Shown piece by piece: positions 31,249 to 39,239 of a DNA stretch of 64,000 nt. A program made the position numbers and the translations under genes. Origin of the DNA: a virus; the IMG/VR virus record IMGVR_UViG_3300030042_000123, positions 1 through 64,000 of that record. The stretch is one strand, 5' to 3'. The notes beneath the pieces are model-generated. The model had not been told where the DNA came from and ran no database searches. It saw nothing but the letters and a program-made list of their open reading frames with translations. Every line of letters starts with the position of its first letter. Position 1 is the stretch's first letter.

Positions 31249-31642
31249 CCTGCCTCCACTTACTTAAATACTCAATCGCCTTGTAAAATAAGGCCACATC
31301 ATCTTTGAATGTGCCCAAAATGCGATTACACCGTCCGCACAGTAAATCTCGATTGATGCCCGTAGCGTGGTCGTGGTCTACGGCTAAAAGTATTACTTTT
31401 CCTCTTCGGGTTATTGTTTCTGGTTGCCCGCACAAAGCACACAGACCTTTTTGCTTTTCGAATTTTTGATTGTAGCCATCCAGCGACAATCCGAACTTTT
31501 TCTTCAGATAATATCGTTTCATGGTCTGTGGGTAGTAAACGCGATTGCGCTGATAATATTGCTTAGCGGATTCAGCGCACGCTTCGCACTTTGTTTTCCC
31601 GGGACGAGCGGGTCTAGTGCATGAACCACTGGCACATTGCAT
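31238..31642 (-). CDS. Endonuclease VII-type homing endonuclease
   Basis: A 134-residue protein. It shows CTRPARPGKTKCEAC zinc residues, YGLSLDGYNQ-type helix (FGLSLDGYNQKFEKQKGLCA), and the complete catalytic block LLAVDHDHATG followed by LLCGRCNRILG. All EndoVII metal and zinc residues appear intact. Standalone EndoVII-like genes behave as mobile elements in many phages. GTATTAAGTAGAGGAG upstream (31670 downward) looks like its own promoter and binding site. Confidence 0.85.
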   Translation of the reverse strand: MQCASGSCTRPARPGKTKCEACAESAKQYYQRNRVYYPQTMKRYYLKKKFGLSLDGYNQKFEKQKGLCALCGQPETITRRGKVILLAVDHDHATGINRDLLCGRCNRILGTFKDDVALFYKAIEYLSKWRQDAT

Positions 31643-31664
31643 ATATCCAAATATCTCCTCTACT

Positions 31665-31670
31665 TAATAC
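31665..31670 (-). promoter_or_regulatory. GTATTA promoter-like element
   Basis: GTATTAAGTAGAG ahead of the EndoVII start at 31642; the same 13 bases occur on the plus strand at 33449-33461 ahead of a GIY-YIG gene. Confidence 0.4.
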
Positions 31671-31694
31671 TTGGATATTTGGTTATTATTGGGG

Positions 31695-31729
31695 AAAAAG
31701 GAAAAAGGGCTCGGATTGCTCCGAGCCCT
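31695..31729 (-). terminator. Terminator after the capsid gene
   Basis: AGGGCTCGGA and TCCGAGCCCT (31706-31729) form a ten-base-pair stem with a four-base loop, followed on the minus strand by a T-rich stretch (TTTTTCCTTTTTCC). It lies 25 bases after the capsid stop codon. Confidence 0.9.
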
Positions 31730-31754
31730 AAGGTTAACCGCGACAACGAGAGGT

Positions 31755-32714
31755 TTAGTTCTCGCCGTAGTTGGCGGTCGCGTTGAAGCGGCCATTGACT
31801 GTGAGACGCTGGACACCTGATGGGTTGAACACCAAGAAGCCCAAGTTCTCGAAGATGCTGAAACCGATCTGACGGAGGTCAGGACGGTCGGCAGACATCA
31901 CGGTCAACGGAATACGTTCTGGGATTACGCCGAGGAACTCAGCGTCCGCCAGAATGTAGATGCAGCCGTAGCCGACCTTACGAGACTGGAGGAGCGTTGC
32001 GCCCCAGAGATAGCCCATGACGCCCGTCTTCAACAGCTTGCGCTGTGTTTCACGGTCGATGTTTTGCTGCGTCCACTTCAACAGGTCCGTGTAGTCACGC
32101 GGATTGAAGAAGATGAAAGCAACCGACAGATCGTGGCGTGCAACCTGACCAAAGCCGTCTGCCAACGAGTTGATGTCGATGGGAGCGTTGATGGCGATGT
32201 CGGGGTTGTAAACCGGATCGTTGGGTGGGTGGCCGACTGCGCCTGCCGCAACACCGTCAAACAGGTTGAACACGTAACCATCTTCCGCTGCGCCTACTTC
32301 AGCCTTTGCGAGGTTGAGTGAACGAGCGACGAGATCGAAACGACGTTCCTTGATCTGCGTGATCGGAATCATCGGGTTGGACACGATTTCAAACGTCGGA
32401 ACCGTGACGCGCTTTGGCTTGGTGACGCGCACGATGTCGCCGCCTTCTTCACCTACCACAAAGGCCTCAACGAAGGACGAGCCCGGGGTGGAACCCACGG
32501 TCATCGCGCTTACATCAAATTCCTTATCGTAGATGGGCAGAGCGCCATCGGGAAGAGTTTCAACCATAAGAGCCTTGCGAGCAATGCTCATATAGTCACG
32601 ACGACGACGGAGGGACGGTCCCAACGAAGCCGCAAGTTTCTGACGACCACCCGCAGTCTTGAGCAACTGTCCGAGCATAGCCGTCTGCTGTTGTGTACGA
32701 GAAAGGTTTGCCAT
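31755..32714 (-). CDS. Probable major capsid protein
   Basis: A 319-residue protein. MANLSRTQQQTAMLGQLLKT and a short basic region are followed by ETLPDGALPIYDKEFDVSAM, ETLP-IYD being typical of HK97-fold capsids of large myoviruses. VPTFEIVSNPMIPITQIKER and the C-terminal FSIFENLGFLVFNPSGVQRL also fit that family. Size fits a capsid subunit without a long delta domain. A private strong terminator and the neighbouring small Gly-rich protein are consistent with very high expression. Start at 32714 is preceded by AAAGGAG. No separate active-site features apply. Confidence 0.75.
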   Translation of the reverse strand: MANLSRTQQQTAMLGQLLKTAGGRQKLAASLGPSLRRRRDYMSIARKALMVETLPDGALPIYDKEFDVSAMTVGSTPGSSFVEAFVVGEEGGDIVRVTKPKRVTVPTFEIVSNPMIPITQIKERRFDLVARSLNLAKAEVGAAEDGYVFNLFDGVAAGAVGHPPNDPVYNPDIAINAPIDINSLADGFGQVARHDLSVAFIFFNPRDYTDLLKWTQQNIDRETQRKLLKTGVMGYLWGATLLQSRKVGYGCIYILADAEFLGVIPERIPLTVMSADRPDLRQIGFSIFENLGFLVFNPSGVQRLTVNGRFNATANYGEN

Positions 32715-32731
32715 GTTGTTCTTTTTCTCCT

Positions 32732-33301
32732 TTACAGTAACGACGCTACGCCGAGCCAAGCTTCGGTCGTGGTTGGAACGTGGGTGCAAATACCGACAGC
32801 GGGCGAAGCAGCGTGGCTGCGTGCCGCCGAGGTGTACTGTCCGATGTTCGCGGAAGTGGCGCAGCCACAATACAGATACGCACCGAGTGTGAACGCTGCG
32901 CTCGTATCATAGCAATTTCCGTCCGAGTTACCCACCATTCCCTGCCACATGGCACGGACAACGGGGGCTTTCTTGGAACCGGAAGGCCCAATAGCGCCAG
33001 CGAATTCGCCGCCGTTGTTGAGCAGAGTTGCGAAGGGAGTGCCAGCGTTTCCAGACCCATAGTAAGTCGCGTCCGTGTCGCATGGAGCGATGTTACCGAT
33101 TTGTCCGAAAGCAGGTTGGTTGGGAGGTTGAATCGGGTATGCAGCGTTCGTGCTTGCACCAAGAATGGCTACAATCACGCCGCCGACGTATCCGCCAGCC
33201 TTCAACGTCTGTTGGTCAGTTCCCGGATCGCCAGTGAGGAATACCGCTGGGGTGCAGTTAACGGAATCGTTCTGACCCAGATAGTGTAATTTCACACTCA
33301 T
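32732..33301 (-). CDS. Probable capsid decoration/head-surface protein
   Basis: A 189-residue Gly/Ala/Thr-rich protein with almost no basic residues (GGYVGGVIVAILGASTNAAY, FATLLNNGGEFAGAIGPSGS), and several Cys in the second half (GAYLYCGCATSANIGQY). It directly precedes the capsid gene with a 17-base gap, the usual position of decoration or head-stabilising proteins. Start at 33301 has GGAG upstream. Assignment rests on position and composition only. Confidence 0.5.
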   Translation of the reverse strand: MSVKLHYLGQNDSVNCTPAVFLTGDPGTDQQTLKAGGYVGGVIVAILGASTNAAYPIQPPNQPAFGQIGNIAPCDTDATYYGSGNAGTPFATLLNNGGEFAGAIGPSGSKKAPVVRAMWQGMVGNSDGNCYDTSAAFTLGAYLYCGCATSANIGQYTSAARSHAASPAVGICTHVPTTTEAWLGVASLL

Positions 33302-33468
33302 TTTGGTTTCTCCAGTTTTGTGTACGAGAGTTTGATTATTCTTCCCAATCCGGCCTTTTGGGGGCTCAGGACTATAGGTTGAACGACTCTCACATAAGAC
33401 ATGCGTATCAAATTTTTTCACTAACTAGCGATTTTTGTCGATTTGACCGTATTAAGTAGAGAGGTTTT
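33302..33468. promoter_or_regulatory. Divergent intergenic region ahead of the capsid unit
   Basis: No gene is visible. Leftward, CCTATAGTCC (around 33370) lies about 70 bases before the decoration-protein start and may be part of the capsid promoter. Rightward, TTTGACCGTATTAAGTAGAGAGG (33442-33464) combines the GTATTA element with a ribosome binding site for the GIY-YIG gene. Confidence 0.4.
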
Positions 33469-34218
33469 ATGTTTGTCTATCTGGTAACCAGCTTGGTTGA
33501 CGGGAAGATGTACATCGGCAAAACCGAAAAGACCATTCGAGGAAGATGGCGTGAACACCTGAAGAACGCAAAACAACCAAAGCGCCATCAAGAGTACCTG
33601 TACCGCGCTCTTCGCAAACACGGCCCCGAAAATTTCCACGTGCAGCAATTAGCGAAAGCAACCACAACCGAAGAACTCAACCAACTTGAACAGTTATGGA
33701 TTTTGCTTCTTAAAACCCTGTCGCCCGATGGCTACAACATGACGGCAGGCGGGGATGGCGTACCAGCAACGCCGGAAATACGTGAAAAATTACGCATAAA
33801 AGCATTGGGAAGAGTTTCAACGAAACGGCAAAGAGAGACCACCAGTCTGCTATTCAAAGGCAAACCCAAGCCCGCTACTCAACGCGCAAAAATAGCGGCA
33901 AGTTGGAATGATGACCGTCGTAACAAGATGAGCAAACTCTCCACAGCCGTCAACAAAATAGAAAACTCCAAGCTTAGAGATTTTACCTGTCCAGATTGCG
34001 GCACAGAATTTAAGCAAGTCGCCAAGGGTGTCTACGGCGGTCATCGACGCTTCTGCCTACATTACGGCGGATTGTACAAAGTCTGGTTAACATGGGAAGG
34101 GACTGTCGCTGAGTTTGTTGAACTCTATGGCGTCAATCGATCCACGGTGTATAACTGGAAAAACGAAAGAAATTTTGTGGTGTTTAGCACACCACCCCCA
34201 TTGAGCCCATCGGCATAA
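33469..34218 (+). CDS. GIY-YIG homing endonuclease with C-terminal zinc finger and HTH
   Basis: A 249-residue protein. FVYLVTSLVDGKMYIGKTEK is the GIY-YIG core, with RGRWREHLKNAK and the Glu of EELNQLEQLWILL. YNMTAGGDG precedes NUMOD-like helices. The C-terminus has a zinc motif FTCPDCGTEF...FCLHYGG and an HTH-like ELYGVNRSTVYNWKNER. It is on the opposite strand to the virion operon, inserted between the capsid unit and the surface-protein genes. Its last 35 bp overlap the end of the minus-strand gene at 34184. Confidence 0.85.
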   Translation: MFVYLVTSLVDGKMYIGKTEKTIRGRWREHLKNAKQPKRHQEYLYRALRKHGPENFHVQQLAKATTTEELNQLEQLWILLLKTLSPDGYNMTAGGDGVPATPEIREKLRIKALGRVSTKRQRETTSLLFKGKPKPATQRAKIAASWNDDRRNKMSKLSTAVNKIENSKLRDFTCPDCGTEFKQVAKGVYGGHRRFCLHYGGLYKVWLTWEGTVAEFVELYGVNRSTVYNWKNERNFVVFSTPPPLSPSA

Positions 34219-34822
34219 TTAAATTTGCGGGCAGTGCGGCAAAGAATGATACCGCAAGCTCGGCTCCACCATTGCCTCCCACGGTCCAACCCGAGTTACT
34301 AAGAGTTGCTGCCGTGGTTTGAATTTGATAGGCACTACAACCGACACCATAATCGTATCGGTTTTCGGGATTGGGATATGCTGGGTTCCATGGTGAACTC
34401 GCACCGACAGTTGGATAGGATGCCCCCGAATATGATTGTGTTGTAAAAAGCACCAATTCATTATCCACAGTCGGAGTCAAGCTGATGGCATACGCAGAGG
34501 AATACCAATAGCCAGAATTGGTTTGATCGAGGGCGGACGTTGCGGCTACCCCGCTAAATTCCCAAATTGTACCGAACGTAGCGGGAAAACTTACGGTGTT
34601 CGACCCCGCCTTGCAATTCATGGCGTAGAAAATAGAGGCTGAACCAGACTGAATCGCCAAATCCCATGTGTTCCCTTGACCGTCTGATACACCGCTGGTG
34701 ATACCCCCTGTGTAGGATATAAAAATGAGAAGATCACCAACAGTGTTGTTGCTTCCGTAGGTAAGACTTGAAGCTTGGGAACCGCCAGTTGTGCTCGTGT
34801 ACTGTACCTCTGCGATTGACAT
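34184..34822 (-). CDS. Beta-sandwich surface/fibre protein
   Basis: A 212-residue protein with VGDLLIFISYTGGITSGVSD, GQGNTWDLAIQSGS, GSNTVSFPATFGTIWEFSGV and ATSALDQT. This pattern (GDLLI...VSDxxGNTW...NTV...EFSGV...LD) recurs in bacterial and phage surface beta-sandwich modules that often bind carbohydrates. No catalytic residues are evident. It is the gene after the virion protein at 34835 in the same operon, and its 3' end is overlapped by the opposing GIY-YIG gene. Head fibre or decoration role inferred. Confidence 0.6.
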   Translation of the reverse strand: MSIAEVQYTSTTGGSQASSLTYGSNNTVGDLLIFISYTGGITSGVSDGQGNTWDLAIQSGSASIFYAMNCKAGSNTVSFPATFGTIWEFSGVAATSALDQTNSGYWYSSAYAISLTPTVDNELVLFTTQSYSGASYPTVGASSPWNPAYPNPENRYDYGVGCSAYQIQTTAATLSNSGWTVGGNGGAELAVSFFAALPANLIMPMGSMGVVC

Positions 34823-34834
34823 TATGCCGTCCCC

Positions 34835-35425
34835 TTATGCGTAGAAGAATAGTACATCGGAAGTTGCCGACGTGGAACCCGTTCGGGTCGTGGTGCAAGC
34901 AATGGTGATGCCCGTGCTCATAGCGATACCGAGATCAATCGCCTGAACTAGCCCAGCACCGTTCGTGCCTGATGCTGGAGCGGGGACAGGAATCACAAAG
35001 TCTGGAGTCGTAGTACCTACTGTGACGTTCGTGCTGAGCTTGTTGAAGACCTGAACGTAACAAAGGGCCGACCCGTTGTTCATGATTGTCCAGCCGTAAA
35101 TTTGCCCGGCCGAACCCTTAACCTGCTCTTTAGTGCTCGTTAATGAAGCAGAGTAGGGTAGACCCATACCACCCGAGGTTTCCGGGACTTGCTGCACAGC
35201 AACAGTTGCGGCAATACTCACGGGTTGAGTTGTCTGCCAGAAAGTTCCTGTGACTGCAACGGAGCCCGAGACGGCAACCGTCCACGATCCTGATTGTGTG
35301 ACCGCGACCGTACCTGATACAGAAATGGCGTTCTCAACGTTGACGCCTATATTGCCTGAGCCGTCCTGATTGGTCGCGAGGGCGAATACGCCGCCTGCTT
35401 CGAGAATGATTGTGCTGAGTGACAT
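34835..35425 (-). CDS. Virion surface protein candidate
   Basis: A 196-residue protein. The N-terminal half has a repetitive beta pattern (GTVAVTQSGSWTVAVSGSVA, VTGTFWQTTQPVSIAATVAV) familiar from phage virion proteins. The C-terminal half (IYGWTIMNNGSALCYVQVFN) looks like a compact beta-sandwich. AGTAAGGAGTCCATC gives a good binding site before the ATG. It leads the surface/capsid transcription unit. The exact virion location is not deducible. Confidence 0.6.
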   Translation of the reverse strand: MSLSTIILEAGGVFALATNQDGSGNIGVNVENAISVSGTVAVTQSGSWTVAVSGSVAVTGTFWQTTQPVSIAATVAVQQVPETSGGMGLPYSASLTSTKEQVKGSAGQIYGWTIMNNGSALCYVQVFNKLSTNVTVGTTTPDFVIPVPAPASGTNGAGLVQAIDLGIAMSTGITIACTTTRTGSTSATSDVLFFYA

Positions 35426-35537
35426 GATGGACTCCTTACTGAAGTGACCCGTAAGCAGTGAATTAGTAACTCAGGAGGAATTTCCCAATGGGATTGGGTT
35501 ATCGGGGAAATTTCACTTGCGATTTTCTAAGCCGCAG

Positions 35538-35568
35538 AAAATAAAGCCTCAGTTTTATCCGAGGCTTT
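35538..35568 (-). terminator. Terminator after 35591-35788
   Basis: AAAGCCTC and GAGGCTTT (35543-35568) form an eight-base-pair stem around ten bases; TATTTTC follows on the minus strand. Confidence 0.8.
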
Positions 35569-35590
35569 GAATTTCACGACGTTGTTGAGA

Positions 35591-35788
35591 TTATGAAATC
35601 AGCTTTGGGTAGCTTTTCGAGCCTCGATAGAGAGCGCACGCTTTTATCAACAGAGCGTTGACTTCCTCAGAGACGGGCTCGTAGTGGGTGTCCCAGTAAC
35701 CCAGTCCATAGCCTCTCCAGCACAGCAGACTGATGGTGTGGCTTAGCTTGGGGCGACCGCATTTGACACACCGGGGCTCAAAGACCAT
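35591..35788 (-). CDS. Small zinc-binding-like protein (65 aa)
   Basis: A 65-residue protein with CVKCGRPKLSHTISLLC near the N-terminus, a possible Cys/His zinc site, then an aromatic YGLGYWDTHYEP stretch. TATAAT (35799-35794) is only five bases before the ATG, with GGGGG between, so the mRNA is either leaderless or uses the G run as binding site. It has its own terminator and is a single-gene unit. Function unknown. Confidence 0.55.
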   Translation of the reverse strand: MVFEPRCVKCGRPKLSHTISLLCWRGYGLGYWDTHYEPVSEEVNALLIKACALYRGSKSYPKLIS

Positions 35789-35793
35789 CCCCC

Positions 35794-35799
35794 ATTATA
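35794..35799 (-). promoter_or_regulatory. TATAAT -10 box
   Basis: GGTATAATGGGGG directly precedes the start codon at 35788. The ATTCCTA block of the repeated promoter is absent here. Confidence 0.45.
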
Positions 35800-35819
35800 C
35801 CACTACTCAAATCTTTAGT

Positions 35820-36356
35820 ATGGCGACACCTCCAGCGAAAATTCTAGCAGTGCAGATGCAGACCCCAGAGGTTATCCAACTGCCTACAGGCGGCGGGACG
35901 GAACAAACTGGATACCGATGCATCCTCGCCGTCTCTTCCATCTTAGCTAAAGTTCAAACCACAGTCCTATTTGGCCGCGACCTGTACGGCATTGGTCTGA
36001 TGAGCAACTTTCCTGAAGAACAAATCTTCCCGCGTTTCGTGAATTCGTTCAAGGACAGACCGTGGAAGTGGGCGCAGTTGAACGCGATTCCCAATCCCGC
36101 CGTCCCATACCCACAGCAGCTTCCTCCCGCGCAGCCTCCCGTCGCCACGGGTGTCATCACCGTTCTGAACTCCGGTTGGGATGCCATGTTCGGGTACTGG
36201 ATCGAGTTCAAGGGCAACTACTGGCTGCATTTTCCCCTGTTTAAGGATTGGGCGAGCCTCGTTATTCGTGACGGCCCAAACTACAAAGGGTTCCAGCCAT
36301 CCGTGGGCTCAGGACGAGGCGGCTCGGGGTCTGGATCGGGAAATTGTAATTGCTAG
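35820..36356 (+). CDS. Unrecognised protein with Gly/Ser-rich tail
   Basis: A 178-residue protein beginning MATPPAKILAVQMQTPEVIQ. Its middle is aromatic (WIEFKGNYWLHFPLFKDWAS) and its C-terminus is a Gly/Ser string ending CNC. The start was placed at the ATG after CTTTAGT; upstream codons in frame lie within the promoter area. No Shine-Dalgarno is seen, suggesting a leaderless message. It is a lone plus-strand gene inside the virion region. Function unknown. Confidence 0.6.
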   Translation: MATPPAKILAVQMQTPEVIQLPTGGGTEQTGYRCILAVSSILAKVQTTVLFGRDLYGIGLMSNFPEEQIFPRFVNSFKDRPWKWAQLNAIPNPAVPYPQQLPPAQPPVATGVITVLNSGWDAMFGYWIEFKGNYWLHFPLFKDWASLVIRDGPNYKGFQPSVGSGRGGSGSGSGNCNC

Positions 36357-36362
36357 AAAATG

Positions 36363-36388
36363 AAGGGGCCGCTTTTAGGCGACCCCTT
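36363..36388. terminator. Bidirectional terminator between convergent genes
   Basis: AAGGGGCCGC and GCGACCCCTT pair with one mismatch around TTTTAG. It separates the rightward gene ending at 36356 from the leftward gene ending at 36414. Confidence 0.65.
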
Positions 36389-36413
36389 TGGTGATGCACT
36401 CGGTTGAGATTGA

Positions 36414-36728
36414 TTACTCGTCGTCGCCAAATACGGCGCGACTAATTTCGTCGGGGCCGTAAAAGGCTTTCTTTCGCGGAGGGTAGACACATACGCCCCA
36501 TGGTGTCATACTTCCACTGAGGATCGTATCTGGGTGAGACCCCGTGCCGGGTAAAATAAAGGCCCCGAAATGGGCGTACCAATCACCCTCGGGTACATCG
36601 GGGTTGCTGGCTCTCCACTCGACAAACTTGGCAACATCCGCATCAGTGGCTTTCGAGGCACGCCTCTCCTCTAGAATTCGTTGGTGGAATTTCTTCCGAT
36701 CAATTGAATTCCAATTGATTTTCGGCAT
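36414..36728 (-). CDS. Unrecognised protein (104 aa)
   Basis: A 104-residue protein starting MPKINWNSIDRKKFHQRILE, basic and helical, then a Trp/Pro-rich middle (DWYAHFGAFILPGTG), ending AVFGDDE. The same FGDDE tail ends the scaffold-like protein at 37041 (ATALFGDDE), so the two may share a C-terminal signal, for instance for cleavage or docking during head assembly. Located in the head operon. Function unknown. Confidence 0.55.
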   Translation of the reverse strand: MPKINWNSIDRKKFHQRILEERRASKATDADVAKFVEWRASNPDVPEGDWYAHFGAFILPGTGSHPDTILSGSMTPWGVCVYPPRKKAFYGPDEISRAVFGDDE

Positions 36729-36736
36729 GAGGAGTT

Positions 36737-36931
36737 CTAGACCCCGAAGATCAATCGGTCGAGTTCTGCGTACACGGAGTTCTGCTCTGGCGAGCCCTCG
36801 GTAGTAGCCGCAAGACGATCATATAGGTCGGTAATTTGCTTCTGCAAAGGAGCAGAAGCGGGAGCACTTGAAGACGTTCGTCCCATCGCTGTTCCAGCCG
36901 CAGGGGACATCAACATCGTTGTCTTGTCCAT
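36737..36931 (-). CDS. Small unrecognised protein (64 aa)
   Basis: A 64-residue protein: MDKTTMLMSPAAGTAMGRTS, then a helical QITDLYDRLAATTEGSPEQN and LDRLIFGV. AAGGTGGAG upstream supports the ATG at 36931 rather than the in-frame GTG three codons earlier. A GTATTA element (36957-36952) lies 20 bases further up. Position between the scaffold-like and capsid genes suggests a head protein. Confidence 0.5.
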   Translation of the reverse strand: MDKTTMLMSPAAGTAMGRTSSSAPASAPLQKQITDLYDRLAATTEGSPEQNSVYAELDRLIFGV

Positions 36932-36984
36932 AATCTCCACCTTATTTATCTTAATACTGCTTTTCCTTCTTGTCTAGTCTAAAA

Positions 36985-37022
36985 TTGAAAAGGGGCAAGG
37001 GTTGTGTAAACCCCTGCCCCTT
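36985..37022 (-). terminator. Terminator after the scaffold-like gene
   Basis: AAGGGGCA..GGG (36990-37001) pairs with CCC.TGCCCCTT (37011-37022); on the minus strand TTTTCAATTTT follows. Confidence 0.75.
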
Positions 37023-37040
37023 CAATCATGTTGCAAAGGA

Positions 37041-39239
37041 TTACTCGTCGTCGCCGAACAGCGCAGTGGCGATGTCAACGGGCTTCGGTGAGGCTACGAC
37101 CGGGCGGACACGCTTGATGCTGCCCTTCGGGTCTGCCTTGGCTGCGGTTTTTGCGGCTGCGGACTTCGGAGACTGCAACTGAGGAACCGCATCCTGAGGA
37201 GTGCGCTTTGCGCCCTGCTCTTCAGGCTTGATATCCTTCATTGCTTCCACGAAGAGGTCCTCGTCGTGGTCAGACTCGTTGTCGCGGTCTTCCGCACCGG
37301 CCTCGTTCTGCTTCAGCTTGTTGGCAACTTCGCCAGTAAACGATTCCAGAACGTCAAAGCCTTCAACGTTCATTGCAACCTTCTCTTCGGAAGCAATGAG
37401 GCTGTAAAGTGGATCGGCGTCAGAGCCCTGCATATCGAAATAGCTCTCGATACTGGCTACCTGCATACCGCTGTCGTCAAGCACAGATTCCATGCCTGCG
37501 GCAGATGTTGGGGCGAAGAAGCTGTCGCCGTCATCGGCTGCCTGATGCTCGTCGCCTTCGTTGGCAAGTGACGCGGCTTTGTCTTCCATCTCGTCCTGAT
37601 CGAACACAGACGAAAGGTCAAGCTCTTCCTCGGAAGGCTCACCCTCTTCAAGAGCGAGAGGAACTTCCTCTTCGTTCTCTTCAAGGATTTCCTGCTCAAG
37701 GGCCTTGACAGCCTCGTTGACTTCCTCGATCTTTTCCTGAACGACCATCTTCTTCTCGTCGGTCAGAATTGCGCCTGCTTCGTCAGCGGGAGCTTCTGCA
37801 TCCATCGGAGGAGCGTCCAGCCCTGCATCGCCTGCGGGAGCGGCCATATCCATCGGTGGGGCATCGCCTGCGGGTGCGTCAATCGGCGCATCCATTGGCG
37901 GCTCATCGGCCTTCTTTGCCTTGGCAGCAACGGCTTTGGCAGAGGCGCACTTGCATTCGCCTTTGCACTTGTCGCACTTCTTCTCAGCAGCCTTCTTGTC
38001 GGAAGCGGACTTGCAGCTATCGCAGCCAGCACACTTCTCGCCGTCCTTGCACTTCGCGTTCTTCGCGGATGCGGACTTGCCGTCGCTGAGGTTCACGGTC
38101 TGACCCGGCTTCTCACCAGCGTCGGGACGTTCGGCAGCCTTAGCTGCGTCCATTTCCTTCGGCTCGGAGTGAGTGCCGCCGCCGCATCCACGACCGTCGT
38201 TGTACGTATCGGTCTGCGGACCAGCGTCCTTGCGGTCATCGGCCTTCTTCGAGGTAGCCGACTTCGCGTCACCCTTGATTTCCTTTTCGACAGCCGAACG
38301 CTCGGACTTCAGAACGGACGGGTCCTCAAGGAGATCATTGAGTTCGACTTTGTGGACTTCTTTGAATTGTTCGGCGACCTTGGAGTAGTGGGCGTTGATC
38401 GCGGTTTGACGGAGGGCAGCAACGAGAGCTTTGGTGTCGTTACCTTGGAGCAGCGAAGAGGCGAATGCCTGACGCTTTTCGACGGGGGCACCCGGAAGCA
38501 TCGTATTGGCGATTGTATACGCCGCAGCGGTGCGAACCTGTGCTTCCCTCTTGATCGTCTCGCGCTTCGTTTTCAGTTCTGCAAGCTTCTCTTTCAAGTT
38601 CGAGGGCTTGGTAGCTGTAGGAGTTGCCATGGTTGAGCCTTCCTTTTTCATCTCGGGAGAGGCAGAATTGCCCCTCTTTTGAGAGGTTTGATAGTTATTT
38701 TTCTTGTTTACTGCGGATTTTGCGCTCGCCATAGGAGGTTCCAAGGCAGGTGCAGGTGCTTCTGGTGGGGCTGCTGGTGCGTCTAGTGCCGCATCTGGGG
38801 CTGGGGCGGCTTCTGGAGCCACGTCGCCCGCTGGTGCTGCTAAAGCGTCGGGAGCAGGGGGTGGAGCTAGGGGATCGCCCAACGGGGCTCCCATATCTGG
38901 ACCTACGCCCATACCCGGCTCGACGGCATCGCCGCCAGCGATATTGGCGATTTCTGAGTCGAGGCCGTCCAACTGGGACCGAATGCCTTCCGACCACTGT
39001 CCGCCCTTCAGTTTCTCCCATTCGGAGATAAACTGAACGCCTTCGCGCATCGTGCGAATCTCTTCTTCAAGCTCTTCGCGCTTCGCGGTGAGGAGGTCAA
39101 ATTCGGGGGTCGCGGGAAGATCGGAGGGGATACCGGAGTCCAGACCCATGATCTGGTCGTCAATAGCGTCTAAATCCGCCTGTTTGCGGCTGAGTGCCGC
39201 TTTTGCGGCTGCGAGCTTCGATTTCGTTTGGTTTGCCAT
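37041..39239 (-). CDS. Scaffold/prohead-core-like acidic protein with internal start
   Basis: A 732-residue highly acidic, low-complexity protein. Residues 1-95 are coiled coil (AKREELEEEIRTMREGVQFI), then a Pro/Ala region to 203. M204 (ATG at 38630) begins MATPTATKPSNLKEKLAELK and has AAGGAAGG seven bases upstream, so a second 529-residue product is likely. Residues 390-440 contain a Cys-rich segment (CKDGEKCAGCDSCK, KKCDKCKGECKC). The rest is Asp/Glu/Ala/Pro-rich, ending ATALFGDDE. It lies directly after the probable prohead protease (1-bp overlap) and upstream of the capsid gene, as scaffold genes do in T4-like phages. Confidence 0.65.
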   Translation of the reverse strand: MANQTKSKLAAAKAALSRKQADLDAIDDQIMGLDSGIPSDLPATPEFDLLTAKREELEEEIRTMREGVQFISEWEKLKGGQWSEGIRSQLDGLDSEIANIAGGDAVEPGMGVGPDMGAPLGDPLAPPPAPDALAAPAGDVAPEAAPAPDAALDAPAAPPEAPAPALEPPMASAKSAVNKKNNYQTSQKRGNSASPEMKKEGSTMATPTATKPSNLKEKLAELKTKRETIKREAQVRTAAAYTIANTMLPGAPVEKRQAFASSLLQGNDTKALVAALRQTAINAHYSKVAEQFKEVHKVELNDLLEDPSVLKSERSAVEKEIKGDAKSATSKKADDRKDAGPQTDTYNDGRGCGGGTHSEPKEMDAAKAAERPDAGEKPGQTVNLSDGKSASAKNAKCKDGEKCAGCDSCKSASDKKAAEKKCDKCKGECKCASAKAVAAKAKKADEPPMDAPIDAPAGDAPPMDMAAPAGDAGLDAPPMDAEAPADEAGAILTDEKKMVVQEKIEEVNEAVKALEQEILEENEEEVPLALEEGEPSEEELDLSSVFDQDEMEDKAASLANEGDEHQAADDGDSFFAPTSAAGMESVLDDSGMQVASIESYFDMQGSDADPLYSLIASEEKVAMNVEGFDVLESFTGEVANKLKQNEAGAEDRDNESDHDEDLFVEAMKDIKPEEQGAKRTPQDAVPQLQSPKSAAAKTAAKADPKGSIKRVRPVVASPKPVDIATALFGDDE

